Assembly (NCBI GenBank): GCA_015488555.1
Contig: WFNO01000026.1
Coordinates: 1 to 38,679, forward strand
Length of the DNA stretch: 38,679 nucleotides
Reading direction: 5' to 3'
Origin: Gammaproteobacteria bacterium
GTDB taxonomy: Bacteria; Pseudomonadota; Gammaproteobacteria; SZUA-140
Every line of letters starts with the position of its first letter. Position 1 is the stretch's first letter. The notes under the pieces were generated by a model that made no database searches, was not told the origin of the DNA, and saw nothing but the letters and a program-made list of their open reading frames with translations. A program made the position numbers and the translations under genes. Positions 17,063 to 26,723 of this stretch are shown here, piece by piece.

Positions 17063-20000
17063 TTACACTTCGAAGACCTGTAGATCCGGCAGCTGCAACC
17101 GTTCCCGATTTTCGGGTGCGGTGATGACGGCCAGCGCGGCCTGCCGGTTCCCGAGGTACTCGCGCCCCACCCGCAGCAGATCGTCCAGGGTCACCGCCAG
17201 GATTCGCTGCCGGTAGGCCTGGCGCTGTTCCGGGGTGCGCCCGAACAGGGTGTTGTGAAATACGTCCTTGGCTTCGCCAGCAGGGGAACCCGGTTTGTCG
17301 ATGGTACCGATCACGCCCAGGATGGCCTCTTCCACTTCCCGCCAGGTGTGGGGTTCCTCCAACAGCCAGTCGATGGCCCGGTCGAAGTCCTCCAGGGTCT
17401 CTTCCAGGCGCGGATCCCGATAGGAGAAGAAACGGAACACCGCGAGATCGGCGTCGTGGCTGGAACCACCGCCGTAAGCTCCGCCCTGTTCGCGCACGGC
17501 GCGGTGCAGAAAACCGTTGCGCAGAAAGCCCGCCAGCACGTCCAGGGCGGGAGCGTCGGGATGGGCCGGCGGTACCGTGGGATAGGCCTTGGCACAGAAA
17601 TTCACCTGGGTGTTGGTGGTCCACAGCTGGTGGCGCGGGGCCGTGTCGGCGGGCGGTTGGAAGGGGTGGAAAGTCCCCTGTGCGGCCGCCACTTCACGGT
17701 CCCGCCAGGCGGCCTCCAGCTCGGCAATGAGTTGCTCGCGGTGTTGTTCCTCCCCGATGAGCAGGAAGCGCCGCGGAGCGTCCAGGATGCGCCGGTGCAA
17801 GGCCTCCAGCTTGCGCGCCAGTTCCGCCACCCGCTCGGACTGCTGCAGCGTCTCGTCCAGCCGTTTCAGGTGTTGGATGCCGGCCAGGCCGCGCAGGCGA
17901 TGGGCGAGGGCGGCGGCGGGATTGAGCCCGGCACCGGCTGCGGTCATGGCCAGGCTGTGGCCGCGGCCGGTGAGGCTCTGTTCCCGGCGCACCCGTTCCT
18001 GGGCGATGATCTCCCGGATGCGATCGTGCTCGTCGAAACACACCCGCTCCAGGGTGTCGCGCAACAGCCGGCATAGCTGTGCGTGGTTGCGGACCAGGGC
18101 CTTGCTGGAAAGGACGAAATAGCCGCGCATGGCGGTGACCGCATCGAGGGTGCCACGGACGGCGGTGTAGCCCTGTACGCCGCCGGAGACGGCCGATTGC
18201 CAGGCCTGCATGGCCAGATAGTCGCGTTCGCCGCAACCCAGCTCCGGCAGGCAACGGGTGTAGTAGGGCAGCAGGTCCAGCAGTTCCCCTTCCAGGTCTG
18301 GCAATTCCAGGACGATCTGCTGGTAGACGAGCCCGTTGGTGCCCTGGGCGAAGAAGTCCAGGGGCAGGCCGGCGGCTTCCAGGCGGCTGCCCTCCGGCAG
18401 TTGCTGGCGTGGCGGGATGTCTTCCAGGCCCACCTTGGGGAGGATCTCCGGATCGTCCTGCTGTTGCTGGCGGGCCTCCAGTTGGACCGCCTGCTCGATG
18501 ATGCGGCGCTTTTCGGCCTCGCTGAGTCCAGCCTTGATGGCCGCCAGGCGCTCGGCCTCGGCAGCAGCGCGCCGCCGGTCCAGCTCCGGATCGGGGACCA
18601 TGGACAGGTGCACCCGGTGGGGGTTGTCCAGCAACCAGCGCCGGACCAGGCGCTGGAGGAATTCCGATTCCTCGATCCTGCGGCGCAGGCGCTCCAGGGC
18701 CGGATCCAGGTTGAGCAGGGCGACGGGGTCGCCGCGGTGTACCGCCGCCGGCAGGGCACCCAGGATAAGCTGCAGGCCGTAGGGGAAACCGTCGCCGGTG
18801 ATCTCGCGCTGGCTCAGCTCCAGTTGGTGCAGGGCGGCCTCCAGGTGTTCGCGGGGTACGCCCTCGCGGGCCACCTTCTCCAGGACCTCGAGCACCAGTC
18901 TTTCCACTGCCTCGGCGTTCTCCGTCTGGCAGCCCTCCAGACCGCACATGAAGGTCATCTCGCGATTGGAGTCCTCCAGCCCGCACAGGGGTGAGGGGGC
19001 GGCACCCAGGTCGGTGGTTTCCAGGGCGTGGCGCAGGGGCGAGGCCCCGTGTTCCAGCAGCACGCTGGAGAGCAGGTGGCACTCGAGCAGGGTGTCCAGC
19101 TCAATGTTGCGGCCCAGGAGCCAGCCCAGCACTACATGGGTCTTGTTTTCCGGGTCCTCCCCCGGCGGCACGGCATAGTATTCCACGGCCTGTTGCGGTG
19201 CCCCATAGCGGCGCTCGTCGGGCACGCCGAAACGCGCGTCGGAGGCCTGGAAGCGGTGCAGGGCGCGTTCCTCGAAACGGGCCTGGAGGTCCGCTGCCGG
19301 GATGTCGCCGTAGGTCATGAAGATGGCGTTGGAGGGGTGGTAGTGGCAGCGGTAGAAGTCCAGCAGGGCCTCGTAGCTGAGATCGGGGATGTGCTGGGGA
19401 TCGCCGCCGCTGTTGTAGTGGTAGGTGGTGGTGGGGAAGACGTGGCTGCTGAGATATTGCCAGAGCTGGTTGACGGGGGCGCTCATGGCACCCTTCATCT
19501 CGTTGTAGACCACACCCTTGAAGACCAGCTCGCTGTCGGGATCGTCGCGGCGCGCGAATTCCAGGCGATGGCCCTCCTGGCGGAAGTCCAGTTCCTCCAG
19601 GCGGGCGAAGAAGACGGCGTCCAGATAGACGTCCATCAGATTGAAGAAGTCCTTGCGATTCTGGCTGGCGAAGGGATAGGCCGTCCAATCGCTGCTGGTG
19701 AAGGCGTTCATGAAGGTATTGAGAGAACGCCGGATCATCATGAAGAAGGGATCGCGCACCGGATAGCGCTCGCTGCCGCACAGCACCGTATGTTCCAGGA
19801 TGTGGGCCACACCGGTGGAATCCATGGGCATGGTGCGCAGCGCCACCAGGAAGACGTTTTCCCGGTTGTCGCTGGCGATGTGCAGGTGTTGGGCGCCGGT
19901 CCGGCGGTGCCGGTACTCTTCCACCGTGACCTTGAGCGAGGGAATGGTTTCACTGCGCAGCCACTCGAAGGCCGGATGGACCCGCGCCGGTGCGGCCGCC

Positions 20001-20086
20001 GCCTGCGCCGTGCCCCCCGCCTCGGGGGTGGAGGGCGCGGTGGGTGACGACAGCGCTTTGTCAGTGTCGGATCGAGACTCGTTCAT
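17063..20086 (-). CDS. M16C insulinase-family metalloprotease, PreP-like presequence protease
   Basis: HxxEH motif 'GVAHILEHTVLCGS', distal Glu 'VVYNEMKGAMS', ~1000-aa four-lobed size; start trimmed to MNESRSD. Confidence 0.93.
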   Translation of the reverse strand: MNESRSDTDKALSSPTAPSTPEAGGTAQAAAAPARVHPAFEWLRSETIPSLKVTVEEYRHRRTGAQHLHIASDNRENVFLVALRTMPMDSTGVAHILEHTVLCGSERYPVRDPFFMMIRRSLNTFMNAFTSSDWTAYPFASQNRKDFFNLMDVYLDAVFFARLEELDFRQEGHRLEFARRDDPDSELVFKGVVYNEMKGAMSAPVNQLWQYLSSHVFPTTTYHYNSGGDPQHIPDLSYEALLDFYRCHYHPSNAIFMTYGDIPAADLQARFEERALHRFQASDARFGVPDERRYGAPQQAVEYYAVPPGEDPENKTHVVLGWLLGRNIELDTLLECHLLSSVLLEHGASPLRHALETTDLGAAPSPLCGLEDSNREMTFMCGLEGCQTENAEAVERLVLEVLEKVAREGVPREHLEAALHQLELSQREITGDGFPYGLQLILGALPAAVHRGDPVALLNLDPALERLRRRIEESEFLQRLVRRWLLDNPHRVHLSMVPDPELDRRRAAAEAERLAAIKAGLSEAEKRRIIEQAVQLEARQQQQDDPEILPKVGLEDIPPRQQLPEGSRLEAAGLPLDFFAQGTNGLVYQQIVLELPDLEGELLDLLPYYTRCLPELGCGERDYLAMQAWQSAVSGGVQGYTAVRGTLDAVTAMRGYFVLSSKALVRNHAQLCRLLRDTLERVCFDEHDRIREIIAQERVRREQSLTGRGHSLAMTAAGAGLNPAAALAHRLRGLAGIQHLKRLDETLQQSERVAELARKLEALHRRILDAPRRFLLIGEEQHREQLIAELEAAWRDREVAAAQGTFHPFQPPADTAPRHQLWTTNTQVNFCAKAYPTVPPAHPDAPALDVLAGFLRNGFLHRAVREQGGAYGGGSSHDADLAVFRFFSYRDPRLEETLEDFDRAIDWLLEEPHTWREVEEAILGVIGTIDKPGSPAGEAKDVFHNTLFGRTPEQRQAYRQRILAVTLDDLLRVGREYLGNRQAALAVITAPENRERLQLPDLQVFEV

Positions 20087-20131
20087 GATGCTCCCTTTAC
20101 GATGCAAAGACCCAGGGGATCGGAAAAAGTT

Positions 20132-20137
20132 ATTCTA
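20132..20137 (-). promoter_or_regulatory. Candidate -10 (TAGAAT on minus strand) for the preP-like gene
   Basis: GGGGTAGAATAAC ~46 bp before the ATG; no good -35. Confidence 0.35.
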
Positions 20138-20150
20138 CCCCGTCTCGAGG

Positions 20151-20192
20151 GTGCGGGATATGGGGTGGTGCGGGATATGGGGTGGTGCGGGA
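20151..20192. repeat. 17-bp tandem repeat GTGCGGGATATGGGGTG, 2.5 copies
   Basis: Direct reading; lies just upstream of the putative preP promoter. Confidence 0.92.
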
Positions 20193-20259
20193 GCTGTTCA
20201 CCTCCACCTCGCGGATCCCCATGCGTCGGGGATCTGTCAAGTGGTGGGCACGCTTAAAA

Positions 20260-21192
20260 TTAGTAGAAGACGCTGAGCATGTCGGTGAACTGCAGGCCAG
20301 CCTCTTCGAGGAAGGTCTCCACGTTTAGAGAATCGGGCTCTAGTCCCAACTGCTCCCAGACGCGTTCGTCCACCTGCAACTCGTTCATGGGCATCTCGCA
20401 GAAGGCCCCGATCTCAGTGTGATTGGCCAGGAGGTTGGCCAGATGGAGAATGGCAGCCTCGCGTGGATTGGATTCGGCCGTCTCTGGCAGGTGGTGGCAG
20501 GCCACTGCTTCTTGTAAGGATTCGGGTAGACGCCACAGCCTCATGAGCAAGGCACCGAGTTCGGCGTGGCTGAAGCCGAAGGTCTGTCGCTCTGATTCGT
20601 GCAAGAGTTCCTCGTCGCCCTGTGCCTGCAGCAGCAGTTCCTTGGTGAGTTGCGGAGCGCGGTGATAGAGGATGAGACTGCCCACGTCGTGTAACAGTCC
20701 GGCCACGAACAGGCGCTCGGGGTGCAAGATATTGCAGCGTTTGGCTAACAGTCGCGCATTCACGGCGCTGTAGAGACTGTGGCGCCAGAAGGTATCCATG
20801 TTCACTACGTTATGGGGGATGTAGGAGAAGGTCTTGACCGCGGTAATGGCAATGACCATGCTGTAAAGTTCGCTGATGCCCACTACGGCGATGGCCCGGG
20901 AAACCGTGTCGATCTTGCCGGAGAAGTTGTACAGGGCGCTGTTGACGATCTTCAGCAGGCGCATGGTGAGATTGGGGTCCTTACTGATGACTGCCCCGAT
21001 GGTATGGGCCGAGGCGTTGAGGGACTCAATGAGGTCGAAGACCTTGATGCAGACGTCGGGCGGCGAGACCAGCCCCGCCACTTCGTTGACCCAGCTACTG
21101 GGATCTTCCCGTGGTCTCTCTTTTTCGGGGGCTCCCTGGCCAACCGCTGTGAGATTGGGGAAAACGTCTGGGGGACCTGCTGGTGTTTCCAT
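20260..21192 (-). CDS. HDOD domain signal transduction protein
   Basis: LVSPPDVCIKVFDLIESL, VISKDPNLTMRLLKIVNSALY, 'VAGLLHDVGSLIL'; start trimmed to METPAGPPD. Confidence 0.9.
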   Translation of the reverse strand: METPAGPPDVFPNLTAVGQGAPEKERPREDPSSWVNEVAGLVSPPDVCIKVFDLIESLNASAHTIGAVISKDPNLTMRLLKIVNSALYNFSGKIDTVSRAIAVVGISELYSMVIAITAVKTFSYIPHNVVNMDTFWRHSLYSAVNARLLAKRCNILHPERLFVAGLLHDVGSLILYHRAPQLTKELLLQAQGDEELLHESERQTFGFSHAELGALLMRLWRLPESLQEAVACHHLPETAESNPREAAILHLANLLANHTEIGAFCEMPMNELQVDERVWEQLGLEPDSLNVETFLEEAGLQFTDMLSVFY

Positions 21193-21607
21193 GGATACTC
21201 CCGTTTGCGATACTGTTCCAGAGCCAGACCCACCCCGGGGTCCGCCGTGTGGATGTAAGCTGGTCACCTGTTCTCTGTCTCCTCATGATTGATTGTAGGG
21301 CTTGCGTCCAGCTCGGCTCGGGATGCCGCTCTGGTCGTTGTAGGGCGAATGTCGCTAGCCGCTCCAGCACAGCGGTGCAACTTCCTCTGTGTTAGCGACC
21401 GGCGGCAGAAAATTTTTACTGCCAACTTTTTACCAGTGTCAGTGGCTTGCTGCCCTTGCAGTTCTTTACTGCCGCGCGTGCCGCTCTGTGCTAGAGTTCA
21501 CAGGGCCGATGTGTCCTGCGTCGCTGTCATGAAGCTTTCTGGAAACATCGGGCACGCTCCGAAAAAGGCTTTACCTCGTTTGTCTTGAATATCGCTTGTC
21601 TTGGATC

Positions 21608-21799
21608 ATGGGTGAGATCGCCGCTTGGGAGAAAATCGTCGCCGGGATCCTGGTCCTGTTGCTGTTGTTTGCCTTTCGTCCTGGTCTCAAGGCGGTATTG
21701 GAGCAGAGCCGGCAAGCTGAGAAGGACTGGTGGGGAGCCTTGCTTCCCATCGGGATGGTGGTTTTGTTCGTGATCCTGCTCATCGCCTTCAGTCGCTGA
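21608..21799 (+). CDS. Small predicted membrane protein (~63 aa, two hydrophobic segments)
   Basis: MGEIAAWEKIVAGILVLLLLFAFRPGLKAVLEQSRQAEKDWWGALLPIGMVVLFVILLIAFSR; hydrophobic pattern plausible but no family recognised. Confidence 0.5.
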   Translation: MGEIAAWEKIVAGILVLLLLFAFRPGLKAVLEQSRQAEKDWWGALLPIGMVVLFVILLIAFSR

Positions 21800-22189
21800 G
21801 ATCTTCCTACCAGACTGAATCCGGTAGCAGATCGGTGTCGGGCCCAGTGCCTGCCAGTGGGTCTCCGCGGCCGCGCCCCAGCGATTTCCGGTGAGATATC
21901 ATGGCACAATGGCCCAGTCACAGAATATGCTGCCATGCTTCACCGGGACCGGAATTCAAGCGAAAATCTCTGATGCCACAAGGGGTTGCGAGCCACGCCG
22001 GCGGTGTTGCGCTGCTTGCCCGTACCCCAGGTACTGTGCTGCGCGGCGCGCTTCGCGTGGGTGAGATAGGTTTCTAGTATCGATCGATGGGGTGTAGTTT
22101 TTGAATGTGTCGCAACTGCCGTGGTTGAAGCAGGCTTAGGAAGGGTTTGAGTTTGAGAAAGGAAGTCGGAGGTGCCGGAGGTGGCGAGA

Positions 22190-23446
22190 ATGAGTTACCG
22201 TATCAGCCGAAATGACGAGTCCAATCCTGGGCGACATCACGGGCGTGGCTGCAAGATTCTGCGGGTGTGGTTAACGGCATGGCTGTGGTCCTGGACGGTG
22301 GTTGCCGCTGCGGCTGTCTATCCCTTGCCGCCTCCAGGGGAGGACTTGGTGGGTGAAGTGATCACCGTGGTGGCGGAGGCTGAGGACACCCTGCTGGATA
22401 TTGCTCGTCGCTTCGGTTTGGGTTACAACGAGATCGTGGCCGCCAACCCCGGTGTGGATCCCTGGTTGCCGGAACCCGGTACTGAGATCGTGGTGCCCGC
22501 GCGTTTCGTGTTGCCATCGGTTCCCCGCGAGGGCATCGTGGTCAATCTGGCCGAAATGCGGCTCTACTATTTTCCTCCCCGCCAACGAGACGGCAGCGGT
22601 GTGGTCATGACCTTTCCTCTGGGCATCGGTCAGGAGGGATGGGCTACCCCCACCGGGGTGACGCGGATCGTGGACAAGAGGCGCGACCCTGCCTGGGTGG
22701 TGCCCGAGTCCATTCGTAGGGCGAGCGCCGCGCAGGGAGAACCCTTACCGGCGGTGGTGCCGCCGGGACCGGACAATCCCCTGGGCAAATTCGCCTTGCG
22801 TTTGGGCATAACCAGTTATCTTATCCACGGCACCAACAAGCCCTATGGCGTGGGCCGGCGCATCAGCCATGGTTGCTTGCGCATGTATCCGGAAGACATC
22901 GAGATCTTGTTCGACGAGGTGGAGGTCGGTACCCCGGTACGCATCGTGGACCATCCCTACAAGGTGGGGCGGGCGGAGGGGGTACTCTACCTGGAGGCGC
23001 ATGAGCCCATCCAGGAAGGGAATGCGCCGCCCGCCACCAATCTGCCCCAGGTGATGCAGGCGCTGGCAGCCATGACGCCGGCACGGTGGAGGGAGCGTGT
23101 GTTGATGCGCGCTATGGTAGTAGCGGCTCGTCACCGGGGCATTCCCGAGACAATCAGCACCCTGGACGAACAGGCGGATTCCCCGAAATCAGGTTGGGTA
23201 TTGCAAGTAGGCGCCTTCTACGAGCGACGCAACGCCCTCGCCCTTGCGGGACGACTGGCGCGCCAAGCCTTTCCAGTGACCGTACGCGCTCGGTTGAACG
23301 ATGGCCTGTGCCATGTGCTGGTGGGACCCTATGGGCACCGTGTCACAGCCGTGGCTGCGCAGGCGCAACTGGAGAGGCACTGGGGATTGGAAGCCCGTCT
23401 CCTGCCTGCCATGCGCCACGGTCTGTTGGCGGCCTGTCAACCTTGA
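22190..23446 (+). CDS. L,D-transpeptidase (ErfK/YbiS/YkuD) with LysM and C-terminal SPOR domain
   Basis: LysM 'VAEAEDTLLDIARRFGLGYNEIVAANPGVDPW'; YkuD catalytic 'YLIHGTNKPYGVGRRISHGCLRMYPEDIE'; SPOR 'GWVLQVGAFYERRNALALAGRL...CHVLVGPYG'. Confidence 0.93.
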   Translation: MSYRISRNDESNPGRHHGRGCKILRVWLTAWLWSWTVVAAAAVYPLPPPGEDLVGEVITVVAEAEDTLLDIARRFGLGYNEIVAANPGVDPWLPEPGTEIVVPARFVLPSVPREGIVVNLAEMRLYYFPPRQRDGSGVVMTFPLGIGQEGWATPTGVTRIVDKRRDPAWVVPESIRRASAAQGEPLPAVVPPGPDNPLGKFALRLGITSYLIHGTNKPYGVGRRISHGCLRMYPEDIEILFDEVEVGTPVRIVDHPYKVGRAEGVLYLEAHEPIQEGNAPPATNLPQVMQALAAMTPARWRERVLMRAMVVAARHRGIPETISTLDEQADSPKSGWVLQVGAFYERRNALALAGRLARQAFPVTVRARLNDGLCHVLVGPYGHRVTAVAAQAQLERHWGLEARLLPAMRHGLLAACQP

Positions 23447-23474
23447 ACGCCCGCTATCGAGCGGATCCGGTTCG

Positions 23475-23491
23475 AGCGTAGTTCCTACGCT
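23475..23491. other. Perfect 7-bp stem, 3-nt loop hairpin AGCGTAG-TTC-CTACGCT between convergent genes, possible terminator
   Basis: Direct reading; followed on + strand by GGGGATTTTCC (only a weak T-run). Confidence 0.4.
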
Positions 23492-23560
23492 GGGGATTTT
23501 CCGTGATCTGGAGTGTCCCGGAATGTCACCTCCGGCGGGAGGTCTTGCGCGCAGGCGGCA

Positions 23561-23884
23561 TTATTTGGCGATGGATTTTTCGAACATGCGCTCGGCCTTC
23601 TCTTCCGCCCGCGCAGCCGCTTCCTTGGCTTCGGCCGCCTCCCGGCGGGCTCGGCCGGCGTCACTCTGGGCGCTGCGAGCAGTAGCACTGGCTTGTGAAG
23701 CCTCCGATCGTGCCTGATTGGCCATATCCAGGGCTTCTTGGGCCAGGGACTTGGCTTCTTCCGCAGTGGCCTTGGCCTGTTCCGCGGTTTTGGAGATCCG
23801 TTGCAGTTCCTCGGTGTTGGCGCAGGCCCCCAGTAGGAGTCCCGCAGTGATCAAAGGCACGAATCTGACCATCGTCTTGTTCAT
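23561..23884 (-). CDS. Lpp/OprI-like alanine-rich coiled-coil outer-membrane lipoprotein
   Basis: Lipobox LLLGAC; heptad Ala pattern; C-terminus EKAERMFEKSIAK resembles OprI ERALRMLEKASRK and ends in Lys. Confidence 0.9.
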   Translation of the reverse strand: MNKTMVRFVPLITAGLLLGACANTEELQRISKTAEQAKATAEEAKSLAQEALDMANQARSEASQASATARSAQSDAGRARREAAEAKEAAARAEEKAERMFEKSIAK

Positions 23885-24126
23885 GAGCGCGCAACCCTCC
23901 TTCTCATTTGTTCGTTCTATAGTTCTAGAAGCCAGATTTCTCTGGTTTGAACTCTCTGGCAGGGTGTAAGGTAATGCATTCCGCAGCGCTTGTCACGGTC
24001 CACATTCGAGGGTTGCACCATCAGGGCGGAAGGAAGGGCACGAGATGGGACCGCGACGGCATGCGTCTTGCTGGTAAATCTTCGTGGTAGATGTCTGGGT
24101 TCCGTGCGAGTTGGACGGGATGCAGA

Positions 24127-24537
24127 TCATGGTGAGTTCGCATCACGGGGCTGGAAATGCAGGGCAGTGGAGTTGATACAGTAGCGTAGTCCCTGCGGAG
24201 GCGGGCCGTCGGTGAAGACGTGTCCCAGATGAGCATCGCAACGGGCGCAGCGGACTTCTGTGCGCTGCATGCCGTGGCGCGTGTCCGGCAGATAGGCCAC
24301 CGCCTCCGGGTCGATGGGCTGCCGGAAGCTGGGCCAACCGGTACCGGAGTCGAACTTGGCTGCGGAGTCGAAAAGGGGCGCCCGGCAGCAGATGCACAGG
24401 TAGCGGCCGTCGGCATGGTGGTCGTGATAGGCGCCGCTGAAGGGGGCTTCGGTGCCCCCTTCCCGAGTGACGTGGTATTGTTCCGGGGTCAGGCAGGCGC
24501 GCCATTCCTCCGGGGACTTGCGGATCTTGTCAGGCAT
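24127..24537 (-). CDS. msrB: Peptide-methionine (R)-S-oxide reductase
   Basis: [29 protein letters not shown], zinc CxxC pairs (CICC, CARC), [29 protein letters not shown]. Confidence 0.96.
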   Translation of the reverse strand: MPDKIRKSPEEWRACLTPEQYHVTREGGTEAPFSGAYHDHHADGRYLCICCRAPLFDSAAKFDSGTGWPSFRQPIDPEAVAYLPDTRHGMQRTEVRCARCDAHLGHVFTDGPPPQGLRYCINSTALHFQPRDANSP

Positions 24538-24676
24538 GGCTGGACATTCAGTGGGGGATGGTGGAATCACCAAGGCCTCCGTGGAAGGGAGCTTAGCGCG
24601 ATCTGCGCGCCTGCTACAAGTATGGGCGATCGACGGGAGATGGGACGAGAACGTGCGACCAACCGAAAGTGAACAC

Positions 24677-25549
24677 ATGAAGAAACTCACCTGCTCCGGA
24701 ACCGCGAGCGGTGGTGGACGGCTGGCCGGGTCATTGCCGGTGATGCTGTGGCTCGCCCTGGTCACTATGCCGGTCCTGGCGGCGCAGGATGCTCCGGCAC
24801 CTGTGCCGGTGTCCGATCCGGCATCTGATCCGGTACTCGATTCGTCGGTTGGGATGGCGGCCGATTCCAGCAGCGAATGGGACGAGGGGTTCGAAGACGA
24901 GGAGTTCGCGGACTTCGAAGGCGAGTTCGGGGAGGAAGGGGAAATCATTCCCGATCCCCTGGAGACCTGGAATCGCCTCATGTTCGCCTTCAATCACAAG
25001 GTGTATTTCTACGTGCTCAAACCCGTGGCTCGGGGTTGGCGCCACCTGCCGCGTCCCGTACGGCGTTCGGTGGCCCGTTTCTACGACAATCTCATGGCTC
25101 CGGTGCGCATCGTCAACAATGGTTTGCAACTCAAATTCACCGCCACCGGGGTCGAGGCGCTGCGGTTCGGGATCAACAGCACCATCGGGGTGCTGGGGCT
25201 CTTCGACCCGGCGCGCGAGTTCTGGAATCTCCGCCCGCAGGTGGAGGACCTGGGACAGACGCTGGGGCATTACGGCATCGGCCAGGGATTCTATTTGGTG
25301 TTGCCCTTGTGGGGGCCCTCCAGCCTGCGCGATGGCCTGGGCTTGTTGGGAGACACCTTGTTCCTGGATCCTATCTATCGCTACGTACAGGATTTTCCGG
25401 TGCGGTTGGCCATACGCGGTGTGGAGTCCGTGAACGAGGTGTCTCTGGACCGGGACAGCTATGAAACCATCGTTCGCGATACCCTGGACCCCTACAGCTT
25501 CATCAAGAATGCCTACGCGCAAAGCCGCGCAGCGGAGGTGGCGCGCTGA
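24677..25549 (+). CDS. mlaA: MlaA/VacJ family outer-membrane lipid asymmetry protein
   Basis: [94 protein letters not shown]. Confidence 0.95.
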   Translation: MKKLTCSGTASGGGRLAGSLPVMLWLALVTMPVLAAQDAPAPVPVSDPASDPVLDSSVGMAADSSSEWDEGFEDEEFADFEGEFGEEGEIIPDPLETWNRLMFAFNHKVYFYVLKPVARGWRHLPRPVRRSVARFYDNLMAPVRIVNNGLQLKFTATGVEALRFGINSTIGVLGLFDPAREFWNLRPQVEDLGQTLGHYGIGQGFYLVLPLWGPSSLRDGLGLLGDTLFLDPIYRYVQDFPVRLAIRGVESVNEVSLDRDSYETIVRDTLDPYSFIKNAYAQSRAAEVAR

Positions 25550-25551
25550 GG

Positions 25552-26556
25552 GTGTGCCCGGGGGTTCCGGCATCGACCATGGCGACTGAGCTCCACGGCG
25601 CCGGTGGCGTACGGGACGATTGGCGGCAGGCGCTGGCGCGGGCCGCGCAGCGGATCTGGGAGCGGGGCCATGGCCGCCTGTCCCGGTGGCGGGCCGCCCT
25701 GGCGAGCCTGCCGCGCCTGCATCCCAGTCGTATCGACCTGAATGGGGCCTGTATCACCATCGGCACGGCCGAACAAATCGATGCCGCCGGCCGCCAGCGC
25801 CTGGTGCAGGGCCTGCAGGCCCTGCATCCATGGCGCAAGGGTCCCTTCGAATGGTTCGGCGTGCGCGTGGATGCCGAATGGCGCAGTGACTGGAAATGGG
25901 CGCGCCTCGCCCCCCATCTCCATGGGCTTGCCGGCCGCAGGATCCTGGACGTGGGCTGTGGCAACGGTTACTACTGCCTGCGCATGGCGGGTGCGGGTGC
26001 GGAATGGGTGCTGGGGATCGATCCCACCTTGCTGTACGTGATGCAGTTTCGGGCCGCGGCCCGTTACCTGCCCGCGGAGCTGCCAGTGACCGTCTTGCCG
26101 CTGAGCCTGGAGGACCTGCTCGCGGTACAGGACGGCGGTGTTCCCGCCATGCAATTCGACACCGTATTCTCCATGGGCGTGCTCTATCACCGGCGCTCCC
26201 CTCTGGACCATTTGCTGGGCCTGCGCAGATTGTTGCGGCCTGGCGGCGAACTGGTCCTGGAGACCTTGGTGATCGAAGGCGGTCCTGAAGAGGTGCTGAT
26301 CCCTCCCGGGCGCTATGCCAAGATGCGCAATGTCTGGTTCATTCCCAGTCCCGGTGCCCTCCTGGGATGGTTGCGGCGTTGTGGTTTCCGGAAGCCACGG
26401 GTAGTGGACGTGACCGTGACCACGGTGGCGGAGCAGCGGCCCACGCCCTGGATGCGTTTCGAATCCCTGCCGCACTTTCTCGATCCGCGCGACCCGGCAC
26501 GCACCGTGGAGGGCCTGCCCGCTCCCAGGCGGGCCATCGTACTGGCCGCGGGTTGA
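25552..26556 (+). CDS. cmoB: tRNA 5-methoxyuridine(34)/uridine 5-oxyacetic acid(34) synthase CmoB
   Basis: [85 protein letters not shown] start at 25552 or ATG at 25579. Confidence 0.93.
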   Translation: MCPGVPASTMATELHGAGGVRDDWRQALARAAQRIWERGHGRLSRWRAALASLPRLHPSRIDLNGACITIGTAEQIDAAGRQRLVQGLQALHPWRKGPFEWFGVRVDAEWRSDWKWARLAPHLHGLAGRRILDVGCGNGYYCLRMAGAGAEWVLGIDPTLLYVMQFRAAARYLPAELPVTVLPLSLEDLLAVQDGGVPAMQFDTVFSMGVLYHRRSPLDHLLGLRRLLRPGGELVLETLVIEGGPEEVLIPPGRYAKMRNVWFIPSPGALLGWLRRCGFRKPRVVDVTVTTVAEQRPTPWMRFESLPHFLDPRDPARTVEGLPAPRRAIVLAAG

Positions 26557-26723
26557 GCACGTTATGCCGGGCCGCCGGGAGATGAACCCCTCGAGCGCAA
26601 CACACTCAAAAAACAAGAGAATGCCGGCCATACCGGGGGAAGGTCCTGCGCGACCGGTATGAGATCGGGCGCGGAACCGGGATGAGAGCCAGCGCGGGAA
26701 CCCGGCATCGAAGAGGCGCCACC

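Noticed and set aside
17058-17624. N-terminal extension of the 462-aa minus ORF (16236-17624)
   Set aside because: Extension overlaps the preP-like gene in another frame; the real start is the ATG at 17057 before a signal peptide.
21900-21930. TGGCAC string resembling a sigma54 -24 element
   Set aside because: The required GC of the -12 element is not at the right spacing.
23461-23500. tRNA-like GGTTCGAGC string
   Set aside because: No acceptor stem, D-arm or anticodon arm could be built around it; the sequence is a simple hairpin between convergent genes.
23885-23990. CCAGA-GAAA-TCTGG dyad in the spacer of a possible promoter upstream of the OprI-like gene, reminiscent of MerR operators
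   Set aside because: The -35/-10 assignment is too weak and the stem too short to claim an operator.
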